In this document: piece after piece, positions 37,614 through 49,588 of the stretch
Layout of the letters: the number at the start of each line of letters is the position of its first letter
Position numbering within the stretch: position 1 is the first letter of the stretch
DNA from: Pseudoscleropodium purum
Lineage: Eukaryota; Streptophyta; Bryopsida; Hypnales; Brachytheciaceae
Reading direction: 5' to 3'
DNA length: 64,000 nt
Assembly: GCA_963969395.1 (NCBI GenBank)
Contig: OZ017795.1
Coordinates: 38,979,063 to 39,043,062 of the forward strand
Translations under genes and position numbers: made by a program
The notes under the pieces: model-generated
Databases searched by the model: none
Told to the model about the DNA's origin: nothing
Seen by the model: the letters and a program-made list of their open reading frames with translations, nothing else

Positions 37614-39099
37614 TGACAGAATTGCAGGAGCTGCTGCTGAAGGCAGGACAGATGATGCGGAGGTGAACGGAACTATTATTTTTGTGATAGTCACTGGGTG
37701 CTTACATTTAACCGTTCGGAACTTAAGGCAGGGAACCCTTTGCTTTCTACGGATCAAGGCTCCTTTTGCTGTAGAAAATAATGAATGCAAGCTGGCCCAT
37801 GCATTGTGGGCCAATGTAATAAGAAATCAATATATTCTTGTTCAAGTGTAAAAGGACTGTAAAAGGACCCCTCCGCTTCCCATTCCAGAACGTAATGCCC
37901 GCCAGAATCATGCATGAAATTGTAGAGCAAGTCCCTCATTATCACAACACCAGTAATTGCTCTGTTTTGGTTGTATGATCGACATCGACATAACTTAATC
38001 TTTGGTGATTCGAAACTGCACGGATGCATGCATGATGAGGAAGAGTACATGAGATTTGGTTGGAACGATTTCATGGCTTTCGAGGTCAGGTATCTGGATC
38101 TTGTGAATAATGTAAGTTGTTTGAAGGCATCCTAGCGAATGTGGATACAAGCGTGCAGAATGCCACCAGTTGTGTACGTCCCACCAGAAGGGAAACTCTC
38201 CTTACGTCCAGCTGTATTTGAAGGACCCCTGCGCATCTAACCTTATACTTTACATTAGTCGGGCATGTACGTCTGCAATGTCCCTTCCTGCTTCCCTAAA
38301 TTTTGGACGTAATTACAAAATGTGCAATGATCGAACCAAAACTACAACGAACAATGCATAGAGTAAATTCGTGCTTCACAGTCTCTGCAACTTCTGATTG
38401 GTGTCTTCGGTAAGTGATTATTTGTTAGAGTGTGCGTCGTTGCATGCATTCACAACTGGTGGCATTTGTCACTGAATCGCGATCAAACGCAGTCCAGCAG
38501 TGTTCCAAATCTTCATAAATGCCGACAGAGATTCTGATTGGTCATTCACGGTCAATGAACTTCTGGTTTGCAATCCACATTGATGCACAAGACCTACAGA
38601 CTTCGTTACCAGAAATGCTCAATTGCCATAATGGTCACAACTGGCATCGATCAACTGAGTGAGGTGGACGGGACGATCGACGCGGTGTTCCAACCGGGAT
38701 CGTGGACTGGGAATTCGAAACGTACGGCATGGTGGCAATTCAAGAATCTGATCGATAGACTTCTCGATCTTTTCATCAGTAGGTACTGTACGAATCAACG
38801 GCCGAAATAGGCAATCGGTGGTGGAACCAAGTTTGCAGACCCACCATGAAGGTGCGTTACCTGGAAATTCTTTGATTCAATGCTGAATTCGCTCATGATG
38901 GAAGATCTAACTTACAGCGATTGTTTATTTGAATTTCTGTGATTTTTAATTTTGTCTAATTGGTATTTGGTATGTAATGGTCACAGTCCAAATTCGTCGA
39001 CTCTTGCGCAACCTATTCAGTCTTGCACCTACAGAATTGCAAACCAGGTATCAATTTTGTTGAATTGTAATTTTTACAAATTCAAACTAATTTAAAATA
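37614..39099. other. 3' flank of copy C, balanced composition, no supported gene
   Basis: This segment resembles the gene islands in composition but has no frame with a known domain. An 80-codon frame at 38568-38810 is the longest candidate, and no splice partners or homologue in the window support it. Confidence 0.4.
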
Positions 39100-39149
39100 G
39101 TTATTAAAGGATATCCTGTTTAATCATGAGGATGTTGAAATTGTGAAAG

Positions 39150-39500
39150 TGACTTGAAGTCTTTCAATCCTCTTTTCACATGTCAAATCTAAAATATTAG
39201 TCCCCAAAAATATATAAGGTTAAAGGACATAACATGCATAATTTCAATGAATTTACTTTTTCTCAAAATCTCTTCTACAATTTTTGAATATGAAATTCTA
39301 ATGTGAGTTTTTTTTCCAAGATCTTGTATATAAGTATATTTGAGGCTCATTTCTAAGAGCTCTCAACTCTACAGAAAGTTAAGATTTTAATGGTCACCTT
39401 TGTATAAAATCTATAATAGGAAAATCATAACAAATCATTTTGAAAATTGGAATTTTGATGCTAAAACTAAACTTATAGAAGATACAAGAGACTAATGTGA
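39150..39500. repeat. R3 dispersed repeat, copy a (two blocks)
   Basis: Bases 39150-39365 are an inverted match of about 46090-46340 (GTCTTTCAATCCTCTTTTCA, AAAATCTCTTCTACAATTTTT). Bases 39365-39500 are a direct match of 45540-45680 (GAAAGT-AAGATT, TTTTGATGCTAAAACTA-ACTT). The blocks have therefore been rearranged relative to each other. Confidence 0.55.
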
Positions 39501-39708
39501 CCCATGATTCCATTTGCTACTGTTTTGTAGCCAAATAGGAATGAAACCTTTTGTATTTATTTTTCAGAGATGACTAGGAACTATTGATCGTTCAATTGCC
39601 CCCGAACTAAGCAACATGTGGGGGGGCTAAACCACCAATTTAGCCCCAGCTGCATCAGTTTGAGCTTCCCTAAGATTTTGTGGAGATCCACCTGCAAGTG
39701 CATGCAAC

Positions 39709-39953
39709 CATGGTTGTCATAACAGGCGAGTTAGGATCATCGAACAAGATGGACGGATGGGCAAACCGGACTGGACAGCTTTAGTTTTGTAACCTGACGA
39801 TCTCGTCCGCGCCCAGCATGTTCCTTAATCCACAAAGCATCCACGTGGTCTATTTTTCCGTTATCAAAAAGTCAACTATGTATTGACTGTATTGAACGGG
39901 CGAGACCTCTAACAAACGGGCAAACCGGACGTCCGTCCACTATGACAACCATG
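39709..39953 (+). mobile_element. hAT-type small element, family A copy 2
   Basis: The 12-base ends CATGGTTGTCAT and ATGACAACCATG are exact inverses. The 245-base interior matches copy A1 without the nested insertion and shows its empty target site. No exact 8-bp flanking duplication was found, so the insertion may be old or its flanks altered. No coding capacity. Confidence 0.82.
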
Positions 39954-40752
39954 CTGTCCATGCATGCAGCTCGATAGCTACTGAGCAAGTTCCATGCATC
40001 ACTCCATTTGGTAGCCACACTCAAAGGTGAATGCACATAAGATTTAGTGTAGTTTTCGTGATTGCAATTTTTACTTTTAGGTATTATAGAATGCAATTGA
40101 CATTTTTCGTCTCACATAATTTATCATTTAATTTTCATTCAATCTCAATCAAGCATATCAAATTTTTGTTTTGAAAAAAAAAATTCCATTTTTGGTAAAT
40201 GGTTTTATTTAATATTCATAGTTTTACATAATAATTCATTGAAAAACTTTGGTACTGAATTTTTTTTGAATTCGGTCACATAGATATTTAGGAAAAATTC
40301 ACATGCACATCTTTCTTGCATTAACCAACTCCAAAAAATTTAAGGTTCAAACTTCCCTCTTCAAAGATTTCAATATTGGATTGATAATGCCCAAATTTTA
40401 AAAAATACATATTTCTTTATTGTACTTTCATTTTGACCATGTAATTGTACCATCACACTCAAATGTAAAAAATTTATCACAATGTGAGGAACAAATAGCA
40501 AAATCCAATTAAAATAAAGAAATATCAATTTTCCAAAATTTGGGCATTTTCACCCCAACATTGAAATTTCTATAGATTGAATTCTAAACTTTTTGTAGAG
40601 ATGCTTTTTTCAAAGGAAGATATGCATATGGATTTCTCTTATATATCTTAATTATCTATATTTTCAATTTAACTCAAAAAAATTATTATCAATATTTTTC
40701 ACAAATTATTATTTTAAACTATAAAAACTAAATGAAACAATTTACCAAAAAG
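39954..40752. other. AT-rich spacer between two family A copies
   Basis: No gene seen. It separates A2 and A3, which are in opposite orientation. Confidence 0.4.
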
Positions 40753-40985
40753 CATGGTTGTCATAGTGGACGGACGTCCAGTTCGCCCGTCCGATACAGT
40801 CAACACATAGTTGACTTTCTGATAACGAAAAAATAGGCCACGTGGATGCCATGTGGATTAAGGAACATGTTGGGCGCGGACGAGGTGACGTGTCATTCCG
40901 CAAAATTGCACAAGTTACAAAATTAAAGCCCTCCGGACCGTCCGTCCGGTCCAATGATCCTAACTCGCCCGTTATGACAACCATG
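40753..40985 (-). mobile_element. hAT-type small element, family A copy 3
   Basis: Same exact 12-base inverted ends as A2, in the opposite orientation, 233 bases long. The interior matches A1 (GTTACAAAATTAAAG, CGCAAAA-TGCACAAG, GTTGACTTTCTGATAACG on this strand). The 8-bp flanks do not match each other. Confidence 0.82.
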
Positions 40986-41726
40986 TAATAACTTTTGCAT
41001 ACAATATTCAAATGTCAAATTCTCTAATGTGTTGGAACCTCCTTTTATTAGCCAACAAGAACATATGAAAATCTGACCAGTCTAAGAATAGAAAATAGGC
41101 TCAATTGATAGCAAAAAGTGGCTATTTTGGAAGTACCCACCTTACTATGCACTGTAACATTCATCTGCATTGGATTGTTCATTTCATTACATCCTTTCTA
41201 AAATCCATTTGACTAATGAAGGAGTGCCCATATTTTTTTGGCATAAACTATGTGTTGTAAACTTCAAAGTGATGATACAGCCGAGTCATGGCACCTCAAT
41301 TTCCAAAGTAGTTCAACTCAACCTGAACTAAGGTAGGAGGTCCTAAAAGCGCATAGGTTCTAAAAGTATCCACCTCTTCAAATGTGCATTACATGTACAT
41401 GTTGATTTTTTGTAGCTTTCAACCATGCACAAACAATGTACATTTTAGGAAGTAGATGCTATTAGAGCCCTATGCCACTTCATAATTTCAAAACTAAATA
41501 ATTCCACAAAGCTCCAAAAAATTATAATTGTTCATGGTTTACTTCCTTCAGCTCAAATTGACTTGAATTACAATGGTGGCAAGAAATACTTTATGTTTTT
41601 TTAATCAAAAATGTAGTTTTGGACCATAGGATTGGAAATACTATGCAATACTACCAATACTATATATCAACAATGTGCTTCTAAATCTAAATCGTCAATT
41701 AGGAGTGCTTGCAAATCTAAAACACT
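40986..41726. other. AT-rich intergenic DNA
   Basis: No gene or repeat boundary recognised. Confidence 0.4.
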
Positions 41727-42031
41727 CAGGGTTGACACGACGTCCGGACGCGGACGCTGTGTCCGCAGCGTCCACTGACATTTGCGGTCCCGACGGACGC
41801 AGCGTCCGCCTGTCCCCCGTCTGCCTATCCACCCGTCCGCCCGGTTACGGTCGTCCGATCGACGCGTGGACTAATCTGGTCCGCACGATCTGGGCGTCCG
41901 CCTCAGGCCGTCCGCCCCGCCCGTCCACTTTCCGACGGCGGTCGGGACGCTGCGTCCGCTAGCGTCTGTGCGTCCGGACGTCCGGAAAACAAACGCTATT
42001 TTGGGGCAGACGTTGAGATTCGTCAACCCTA
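41727..42031 (-). mobile_element. hAT-type small element, family B copy 2
   Basis: It starts CAGGGTTGAC and ends GTCAACCCTA. Flanking octamers AAAACACT (41719-41726) and AAAACCCT (42032-42039) differ at one base. The interior is CpG-dense and carries many CGTCCG/CGGACG words. It is inverted relative to B1 and B3. A 95-codon open frame across it is not a gene. Confidence 0.87.
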
Positions 42032-42217
42032 AAAACCCTAATTCAATACTATGCAATACTATAGACTATTGCGGAGTACTATAGAAGCCACTAGGAGTAG
42101 AAAATAGCAAAAAAGCAATCTACGAACCTTTTTATTTTTTGTAATTAAAAAACTTAAAAAAAACTTCTATAAAAAAAAGTCATTTACTAGAGAAGATTGT
42201 TCTCGTAGTGCACCAAA

Positions 42218-42506
42218 TAGGGTTGACGAATCTCTACGTCTGCCCAAAAAAAGCGTCTGTAACCCGGACGTCCGGACGCACGGATGCCAGCGGACACAGC
42301 GTCCCTCCCGCCGTCGGAAGGTGAACGGACGAGGCGGACGGCCCGAGGCGGACGCCCAGATCGTGCGAACCACATCAGTCCACGTGTCGATCGGACGGCC
42401 GTAACCGGGCGGACAGGCGGATAGGCGGACGCGAATGTCAGCGGACGCTGCGAACACAGCGTCCGCGTCCAGACGTCCTAGATGTCCGACCGTCCTATCA
42501 ACCCTA
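42218..42506 (+). mobile_element. hAT-type small element, family B copy 3
   Basis: It starts TAGGGTTGAC and ends ATCAACCCTA, 289 bases. It is flanked by a perfect 8-bp target duplication, GCACCAAA (42210-42217 and 42507-42514). It is highly similar to B1 from GGGTTGACGAATCTCTAC onward. Its intact duplication suggests one of the younger insertions. Confidence 0.92.
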
Positions 42507-42514
42507 GCACCAAA

Positions 42515-45269
42515 GGATTTTTGAAGGAAATTTTTTCCCTCTTCCAATAGCCTTTGTACAAAAGCCCCCCTGTACACAAGTGATATATTGTTATTTTTAT
42601 AAAAACTCATCATCAATCTTTAATTATAATGTATATAGACCTCAAACATGTCCAATTTCTAGCTTTGAATTTGCATTTTTGGGTCAAAATAGGGCTACTT
42701 CCTACCCCAACCCCCTCAAAATAATCAAGGTAGATGCCCAATTGGATGCAAGTTATAAATAATTAAATAATTAAAAATTGAACAAATCCTCACAATCTAC
42801 AACTATCGCATGTACCTTCATTCTAAATTTCATGCCAAATAGACAAACAATGCCAAAGTTATGAGCAAAATATCACAAGTTTGAGGATAAAGGGACAAAT
42901 AATAAGACAAGTGTTTCTTACAATCACCCACTAACATGGTTAATCTTCTTATATCTTGTCATATTTGGTCATGACAGTGACAAAAGAATACCATGCATCT
43001 TAAGCCCAATTGAATTGTTGTGTGTCTAATCTATGGATTTTCAACACTAGAAGAAGCAAGACACTAAATCTTGCCCATGAAGTAGGCCCAATAGGATAAT
43101 TTGGGGATTCGCTAGGGATAAAAGTAAAAAAAAAAATCTTATTTTGAGCCGTATCTAAGGTATATTCTAGACCTCTCCCTACTAATTTAGGGTCTCTGAT
43201 TGCAAATATGGATTCAAAATTTACAAAAAATAAAATTTGTGAAAAATAATTTTTTTTTACTTACATTCTTACATGATTTAAGATCCCGCCTAGAAGAAAC
43301 CTGCGGGGGTTTAATACTACTGAAAAACATTGATGTTTGCATAAACATAAAGTAGTAGAGGAGCAAGGTCCTTTGCTGGCCAGATTTTGTTCAATGTTGA
43401 GTGAAACATGTGAGATGTAAACCATAATTTTTTATGATGTACAATACAATGCTTATGTTATTTAAGATGTGTATTATAACATATCTGTATATGTATCATA
43501 TGATTTTATGTTTTGAATCATTAAAAGATTTTTGAAGGTTCTCAGAGCCTATTTCGGGCTTGTTTCCTGCAATGAAGGGAATCGATGGCCGTCAAGAAAT
43601 GTTTTTTTTCAAAAAATTAAAATTAAAATTCTTAAAATGCAAAAACAAGTTGAAAAAATTATATAATAAATAAATAATTTAAAAATTGACATGGTAAGGT
43701 CTTGACCATGTTAGATTGTTGCACAGTCACTGCAAAAGTACAATTTCCATAGATTCTAAAGCTTGATAACTCATAGACATATAATGCCTTCATAAATCTT
43801 TTAATGAAATTTTTAATGCCTAAATGGCTATATAGACAAAACTGAAGCATTCATGCCCATACTAAATTATGAAAACAAATGCAATATTAACCTTAGATGA
43901 ACACAATCCTATAAGCTTATAAGACTGTGAGTCTAAGATAAAAGTAGTTAGCCAAAAATTATTAGATTCCTTGATGAATAGGAATATTTTTTGTTTCTAC
44001 AATTTTTTGAAAGTCATTCATTGAATACTTTTAGCCCTCAACATCTTTTTTGGCTTAAAGGTTTTTAAAAGATGATATGAATGTTTTTATATCAAAGAGT
44101 ATGTGAAAATCATTTCTATACCTTGAAGTGGTATATCAAGGTAAGCAACATATTAAAAAAGTGTAGTATTGCTTGAGCAAGAATATTTATTGATTAATTT
44201 ATTTTAAAATTTTTAATTCAAATATATAAAATATATATGATATGGGCATGTCCAAACTACAATCAATTTTTTGATGTGGAATAAATAACTTCAAATTTCA
44301 TACACAACTAAATGCCAAAGTAGACAAAACATATGATTTTACTCCTACACGATTGCTTTAGATTTTCTGAATCTTTTGGATTTATTTTATCCTCTAAAAA
44401 TCCTTGCATCCAAAAAATAGATATCCCTTGGTCAAAGGCAAATGCATAGTATGGGTTGAATGGTCAACTAACTTTTGAGCAATGATTCCATATAAACTAA
44501 TGTACTTGGACTGTTTAAGTAAATTGTGCACATTTGTTGAAAATACAATTTAAAGAATTATATCTATATTACATTACTAAAATGAAAAATGAAATGAACT
44601 TTATGACATTTTAACTATATATCAATTACAAAGTAAAATTTTGACTTGCCCATATTGATTTACCTATATAAAAATTTTAAATTTCAAATCTCCCATTTAT
44701 CATGAGTTTGATTAATTTCAATCCAACATTTGATTGTAAAAATTGTCCATATTTTAATTGAATTTGAAAATTCATTCAAATTCTCCTCTAAAAAGTTTCA
44801 TTTTCAAAAACACCTTACAAAGTTCGTCATCAAAAAATATTTTTGAGGTACAAAAATCATTAATTTCCATATAATATTTGAAATATTCAACCTATTATAA
44901 ATACTTTCTAAAAGAATCATTTCAATGTGGCCTTAACCTTTGAAGTCCCAAGGTCAGTTTCTTGCCATTTCCAATACAATTATACAAAGGAAAAAAATTC
45001 TAAGAATTTGATTTTTTAAATATCCATATTTAAGATCTTCTACAAAACTTGTATGTAAACATGTAGAAGATGTTTCAAAAAGGTTGACCAAGATATTTGC
45101 ATTTAAATTGAAGAAAGTAAACATTTTTGTACCTTGCAAAATTAGATTATTAGACTTTGAATTTTCTCAACATAAATTCTTTTTAAGTACATTTTGAATT
45201 TCAAAAACAAAAATATGTTGAAAAAATTGAATTAAAAATTTTAAAAAAAAGAAATACCCAAAAGAAAAA
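42515..45269. other. AT-rich intergenic DNA
   Basis: No gene, RNA or mobile-element boundary recognised in these 2.7 kb. Open frames are all under 65 codons and without recognisable domains. Confidence 0.4.
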
Positions 45270-45411
45270 TTTGGTTTCTATTCTTCAAAAATTGATAAGT
45301 AGATACTAAATCATTGGAGGAATTCTAAATCAATAACAGTTTTGGTTTCTATTCTTCAAAAATTGATAAGTAGATACTAAATCATTGGAGGAATTCTAAA
45401 TCAATAACAGT
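45270..45411 (+). repeat. Exact 71-bp tandem duplication
   Basis: The unit begins TTTGGTTTCTATTCTTC at 45270 and again at 45341, and ends AATCAATAACAGT both times. The two units show no difference by eye, so the duplication is recent, or it is an assembly artefact. Confidence 0.92.
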
Positions 45412-45519
45412 TTTAAGATGGACTTAAAGCACATTAATTCAACCACTAATTATAATTGTAAAAAAAACAAAACCTATGGCTGGTGGGCTATATTTTATTT
45501 TTTGCAATGAAATCATCTT

Positions 45520-46390
45520 TCATTTGTGTCAAAAACAACAAAAAACTATAGAAAGTCAAGATTGCAATGAATATCCTTGTACAAAATCTTACATAGAAAA
45601 ATCATAATCAATCATTTTCAAAATCAAATTTTTGATGCTAAAACTAGACTTCAAAAAGAATTTTTCAAAAATACAAACTACTAAAAATAGAACATTTTTA
45701 GATTTTATTTAACTTCAAAGTATTGTAGGCACCATAATTTGGTGCCTCGGGAATTTAGGGATTAACCTCAATAAGAAAGACAGATTCCTAACCAATGATT
45801 TCAAGCCTCACTGTCCATCACTCTGTTTGTTGCCATTTTACAACTAGATATAAATGAAAAATTTTAATTTTATTTTTTGGAAATGAAACAATATGTCTAC
45901 TACAAGTCTCACATTTTTCAAAAAAATTTGGGAAAATTTGAAATTGTTGTAAATGTTCTAATAAAAAAAATGAAGAAATTCATATCAAATACAAAATCTA
46001 CTCAAAAAATCTGAAGTTTTTACCATAGATGTATATTATAGTGTAGAACATCATAATAGTGTAGAACATTTTGGCTATTCAACATCCTTAGTAGCGAAGA
46101 CATCCTTTTTGTGACTTTCCATAGTGTTGAAAACTCTTGGAAACAAGCCTCGATTACACTAAATCTTAGAGAAAATTTCACATTAGAAATTCATTTAAAA
46201 AAATTGTAGAAGAGATTTTGAAAAGCCATAAATTTATTTGGGTTATGCATGTTATATTATTTAACCTCATATTTTTTTGGTGACCAAATTTTTAGATTTG
46301 ACATGTAAAAAGAAGATTGAAAGACTTCCAATCATTTTGACAATTTTGACACCTTCATGATCAAACTTTATAATCTTTCAATTCGTAGGT
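45520..46390. repeat. R3 dispersed repeat, copy b
   Basis: It holds both R3 blocks, at 45540-45680 and 46090-46340, separated by about 400 bases. These include an 8-base hairpin, AGGCACCA...TGGTGCCT, at 45727-45747. Copy a at 39150 has the blocks adjacent and one of them inverted. Confidence 0.5.
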
Positions 46391-47831
46391 GATATTGTTG
46401 TGTTTTCTTTTTTTATGTGATCTCTAACATATCTTGTTTGAATTTGTACAAATACAATTAAAAAAAGATTGATAAAACTTATCAAAATATTGACTTTTTG
46501 TTCAATTTAGAGCAAATTCCTAAAATCTCAATAAAAAAAGGCCTTAGATATTCAGGAGTTAGTCCCTATGGTTGTATGGCAATGTTGTAAATTTTATAGC
46601 CATGAATGTGCTTGAGTTCCTTTAGTACTTCATGCTTTGCAACGATGAACTTGCAACTCCTTCTTTCTACAATCTATCCTTCACAAATTCTAACTATCAT
46701 AATCTACTCTTAAAACGACTATTTAATAGTTGATTGGTTTGAAGAAGCTAAACTCCTTGAAATTATTTTTTTAGTAAATTTCTATTGGAAGAAAAATAGA
46801 ATTGGCATCTAATTCAAGTTGTTTCATATTTTTTGGACTTTTGTGGAATTAGCTATGAATTTTTGAAGTTGAAATGCAATCGTCACTAAAAGCAACTACC
46901 TTCTAAAATACTCACTATTGATACATTAAAGAAAGCAAAATGTACCTTTGTGTCATGGTTGCTTTTAGAGCAAACTACTTTATAGTTGCAAAGTACCAAA
47001 CTACCAACTTACATTTGTAACAAAATAAAATGCAATTGAGGCTCCTACCATCCTCCACCTCCTGTTTTCTTTATAATTTGGAGAAGTAGAGACTTATTTC
47101 TTCACTACTTTGGATAATACTTGGTGATATCTATATTAAAATGGAGTGATGTTTAGGTAAAATTTGGTTGTTGATCTTCAAATATAATAGTAATATGGAT
47201 ATTTTGATTTTTTAAAATCAAAATTTTCTTTGCCAAACATAACCAAAATCTTTTGGTTGTAGCCAATTGGCAAAAAATCATGCATAAAATCCAACTATTG
47301 CTTATGCCCCTATGGAATTCAATCTATTGTCAACACTTGTTCTTGTATACTTATGTAGTACTAGGCATATTATCCCAATACCCTATAATTCCATCTCTAC
47401 TATTCAAATTGGGTGATTTTTTAATGTTTGGGCCTATTCTTCAATTGAAACTAAAGTAAAAGGTTCATAAATCACCCATTTAAGCCCATCTACCTCATCA
47501 ATGATAGTAATAGATATTTAAGGGAGTACATCACTTGTTTTTAGATAGTAGATGCATTAAAAACCTATTCAATTGAAAGACGTCACGTCCTACCTTAGTA
47601 AACAGTCAAGCTTCTAAAATGCATCAAATTTAGTGTGACTTATATTCTATGCCTTCAAAGTTTGCATGTCTCAATTAGCATTAGACCTAAAGAATAGACC
47701 TTGCATGGATGAAAAGTACAACTACAATGAATGTGAGGACTTCAGTTATGCATATTTAAATTGCTACAAGGAAAGCTAGCAAATGTTGCAATAATTACTT
47801 GAGTTTCATAGGATAAGGTAGGAAGGCAAAA
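46391..47831. other. AT-rich intergenic DNA
   Basis: No gene seen. The 68-codon open frame at 47253-47459 has no recognisable domain. Confidence 0.4.
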
Positions 47832-48054
47832 ATTGCCCATTTAACCCCTAAAGGACACTACAACCATTTTTTGGTTGATGATTGCCCATTTAACCTGTAA
47901 AAGACACCATGGCCATTTTTTGGCTGATGAATGATAGAAAATTGATCTATATAGGACAAAACTACAACTATTCATTTTTGGGATTTAGGGATTAATGATA
48001 GAAAATCAATCTATATAGGACAAAACTACAATTATTCATTTTTGGGATTTTGTG
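47832..48054 (+). repeat. Two adjacent tandem duplications (49-bp and 64-bp units)
   Basis: ATTGCCCATTTAACC starts at 47832 and 47881. ATGATAGAAAAT(T/C)-ATCTATATAGGACAAAACTACAA starts at 47931 and 47995. The first unit opens with TTAACCCCTAAAGGAC, the same word as the R1 left end. Confidence 0.85.
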
Positions 48055-48652
48055 TGAAATGGAAAGGTCTTGTACAATAGTTTGACTTCTAATAACTATT
48101 TTTGGATTTTTTCAAATTAATGATTCACATTGTAGTAAAAGAGATGATTTCAAAAGTCACTAGTCCGTCTTTGGAGGGTTAAGAGCATTTTGGCTTAGGA
48201 TCTTTTCTATGATGATTGAAACATTTTCTAACAAACTTTTAGAGAAAGAAGTGAGGCAAACACATTCATCATAATTTGATTCATAATTTTTAGACTTAAA
48301 TTGAATATGATTTTCTAAACCTCACAATAATAGGGTGCTATTGAAGGCCCTATGTACTACCATTAAATGTCAAACAATTGTCTATCAAATGGAATCCAAA
48401 AATGAAGGTGTGCAAACCTTAACCCTAAAAAAGATGCAACCCCCCGTGACTAAGGTAGTCACCAAAATACTTCAATTATTGAACCACCTCAACATCCTTC
48501 TACAAGCTAACTCTGTAATATTGTTGCAAACACTATTGTTTGATGAATGACAAAGAATCTTTGTATATAGGATAGAAGTGCCATTGTTCATCCTTGCAAA
48601 AAGGAAAGACCTTCCGGAGTAGCTTATCTTCAAATGAGTGTTTTTGGTTATC

Positions 48653-49588
48653 TTAAATCCTAAAGGACCAAATTGTGTTTTGGGGCAACATAGAAAATTT
48701 TGGGTAGGTGCGTGTAACTAGAGATTTCTATATTTTTGGCCCAAATTTTGATAGAAGGTGTAGACAAGGAATATCTTTTATGTGCACTAAATTTTAGAAC
48801 ATTTGGAAATATGAGTCAAAAGTTATAGCCTAATATGTAGTTTGTTTCTCAACTCAGGTAGTCCGAGTAGATTTGAAAAAATCATTTTTTTCAAAAACCC
48901 AAATTTGAAATTGATTTTCTAGATTTATATTGACATTAAAAGCTTTGAATCATTCCATTTTGATCAACGAGTTAAAAGTTATGAGGTGTTTTAGTTTGTG
49001 GGTAGTTATAGATTCTCTAATCCAAAATAAACTTTGAGGTCCTTTATTGAACTCAATTTTCAATATTTTTGAAAAAAAATTGAAAGCATTAGCTGAAGAT
49101 TGTTAATAACAACATTACAACCATTGGAATTGGCATTTTTCAATTCCATAACTAAATTGTTAATAATTTAATATTTTGAACCATTCTCTACATCTTTCTA
49201 CTTACTATTTTTTTCCTATATGTTGTACAACTTCAAATGATCTAAAAAATTTCAAGCATGTAACCAACATGCCTTGAAGAATGAATCCAAAGAGTTACAA
49301 TCATTTTGAACATTTTTTCATACAAATGTGACCTTGTGAAGTTCAGCTGCCCGATTTTTCACAAGGATAAAAAAATAATTTTTGTCACTTCAAATGCTAA
49401 TATCTTGCAATCTACACAGTGAAAATTTCTGAAATTTTTACCACATCTTTTCAAACTAGTTTACTACAAGATCCTACAGATACATGTGTCCAAAAACATT
49501 TTTTTTTCTAAATTTTGAAACTTGTGTAAGAAATGGCAGTTTTGGAGCATTTTAGGTGCAAACATAGTCAAGGAACTTTAGGGGTTAA
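48653..49588 (-). repeat. R1 repeat, copy g (full length)
   Basis: It starts TTAAATCCTAAAGGACC and ends CTTTAGGGG-TTAA, 936 bases, and is well preserved throughout. Together with copy d it defines the R1 family as about 940 bases long with short inverted ends and TTAA at both borders. Confidence 0.82.

Noticed and set aside
41675..42616. 95- and 149-codon frames
   Set aside because: Both cover family B elements B2 and B3. Arg/Pro/Ser-rich composition comes from the CGTCCG words.
3264..49588. R1 as an LTR retrotransposon or as a gene
   Set aside because: No long direct terminal repeats, primer-binding site or polymerase sequence, and no conserved reading frame between copies.
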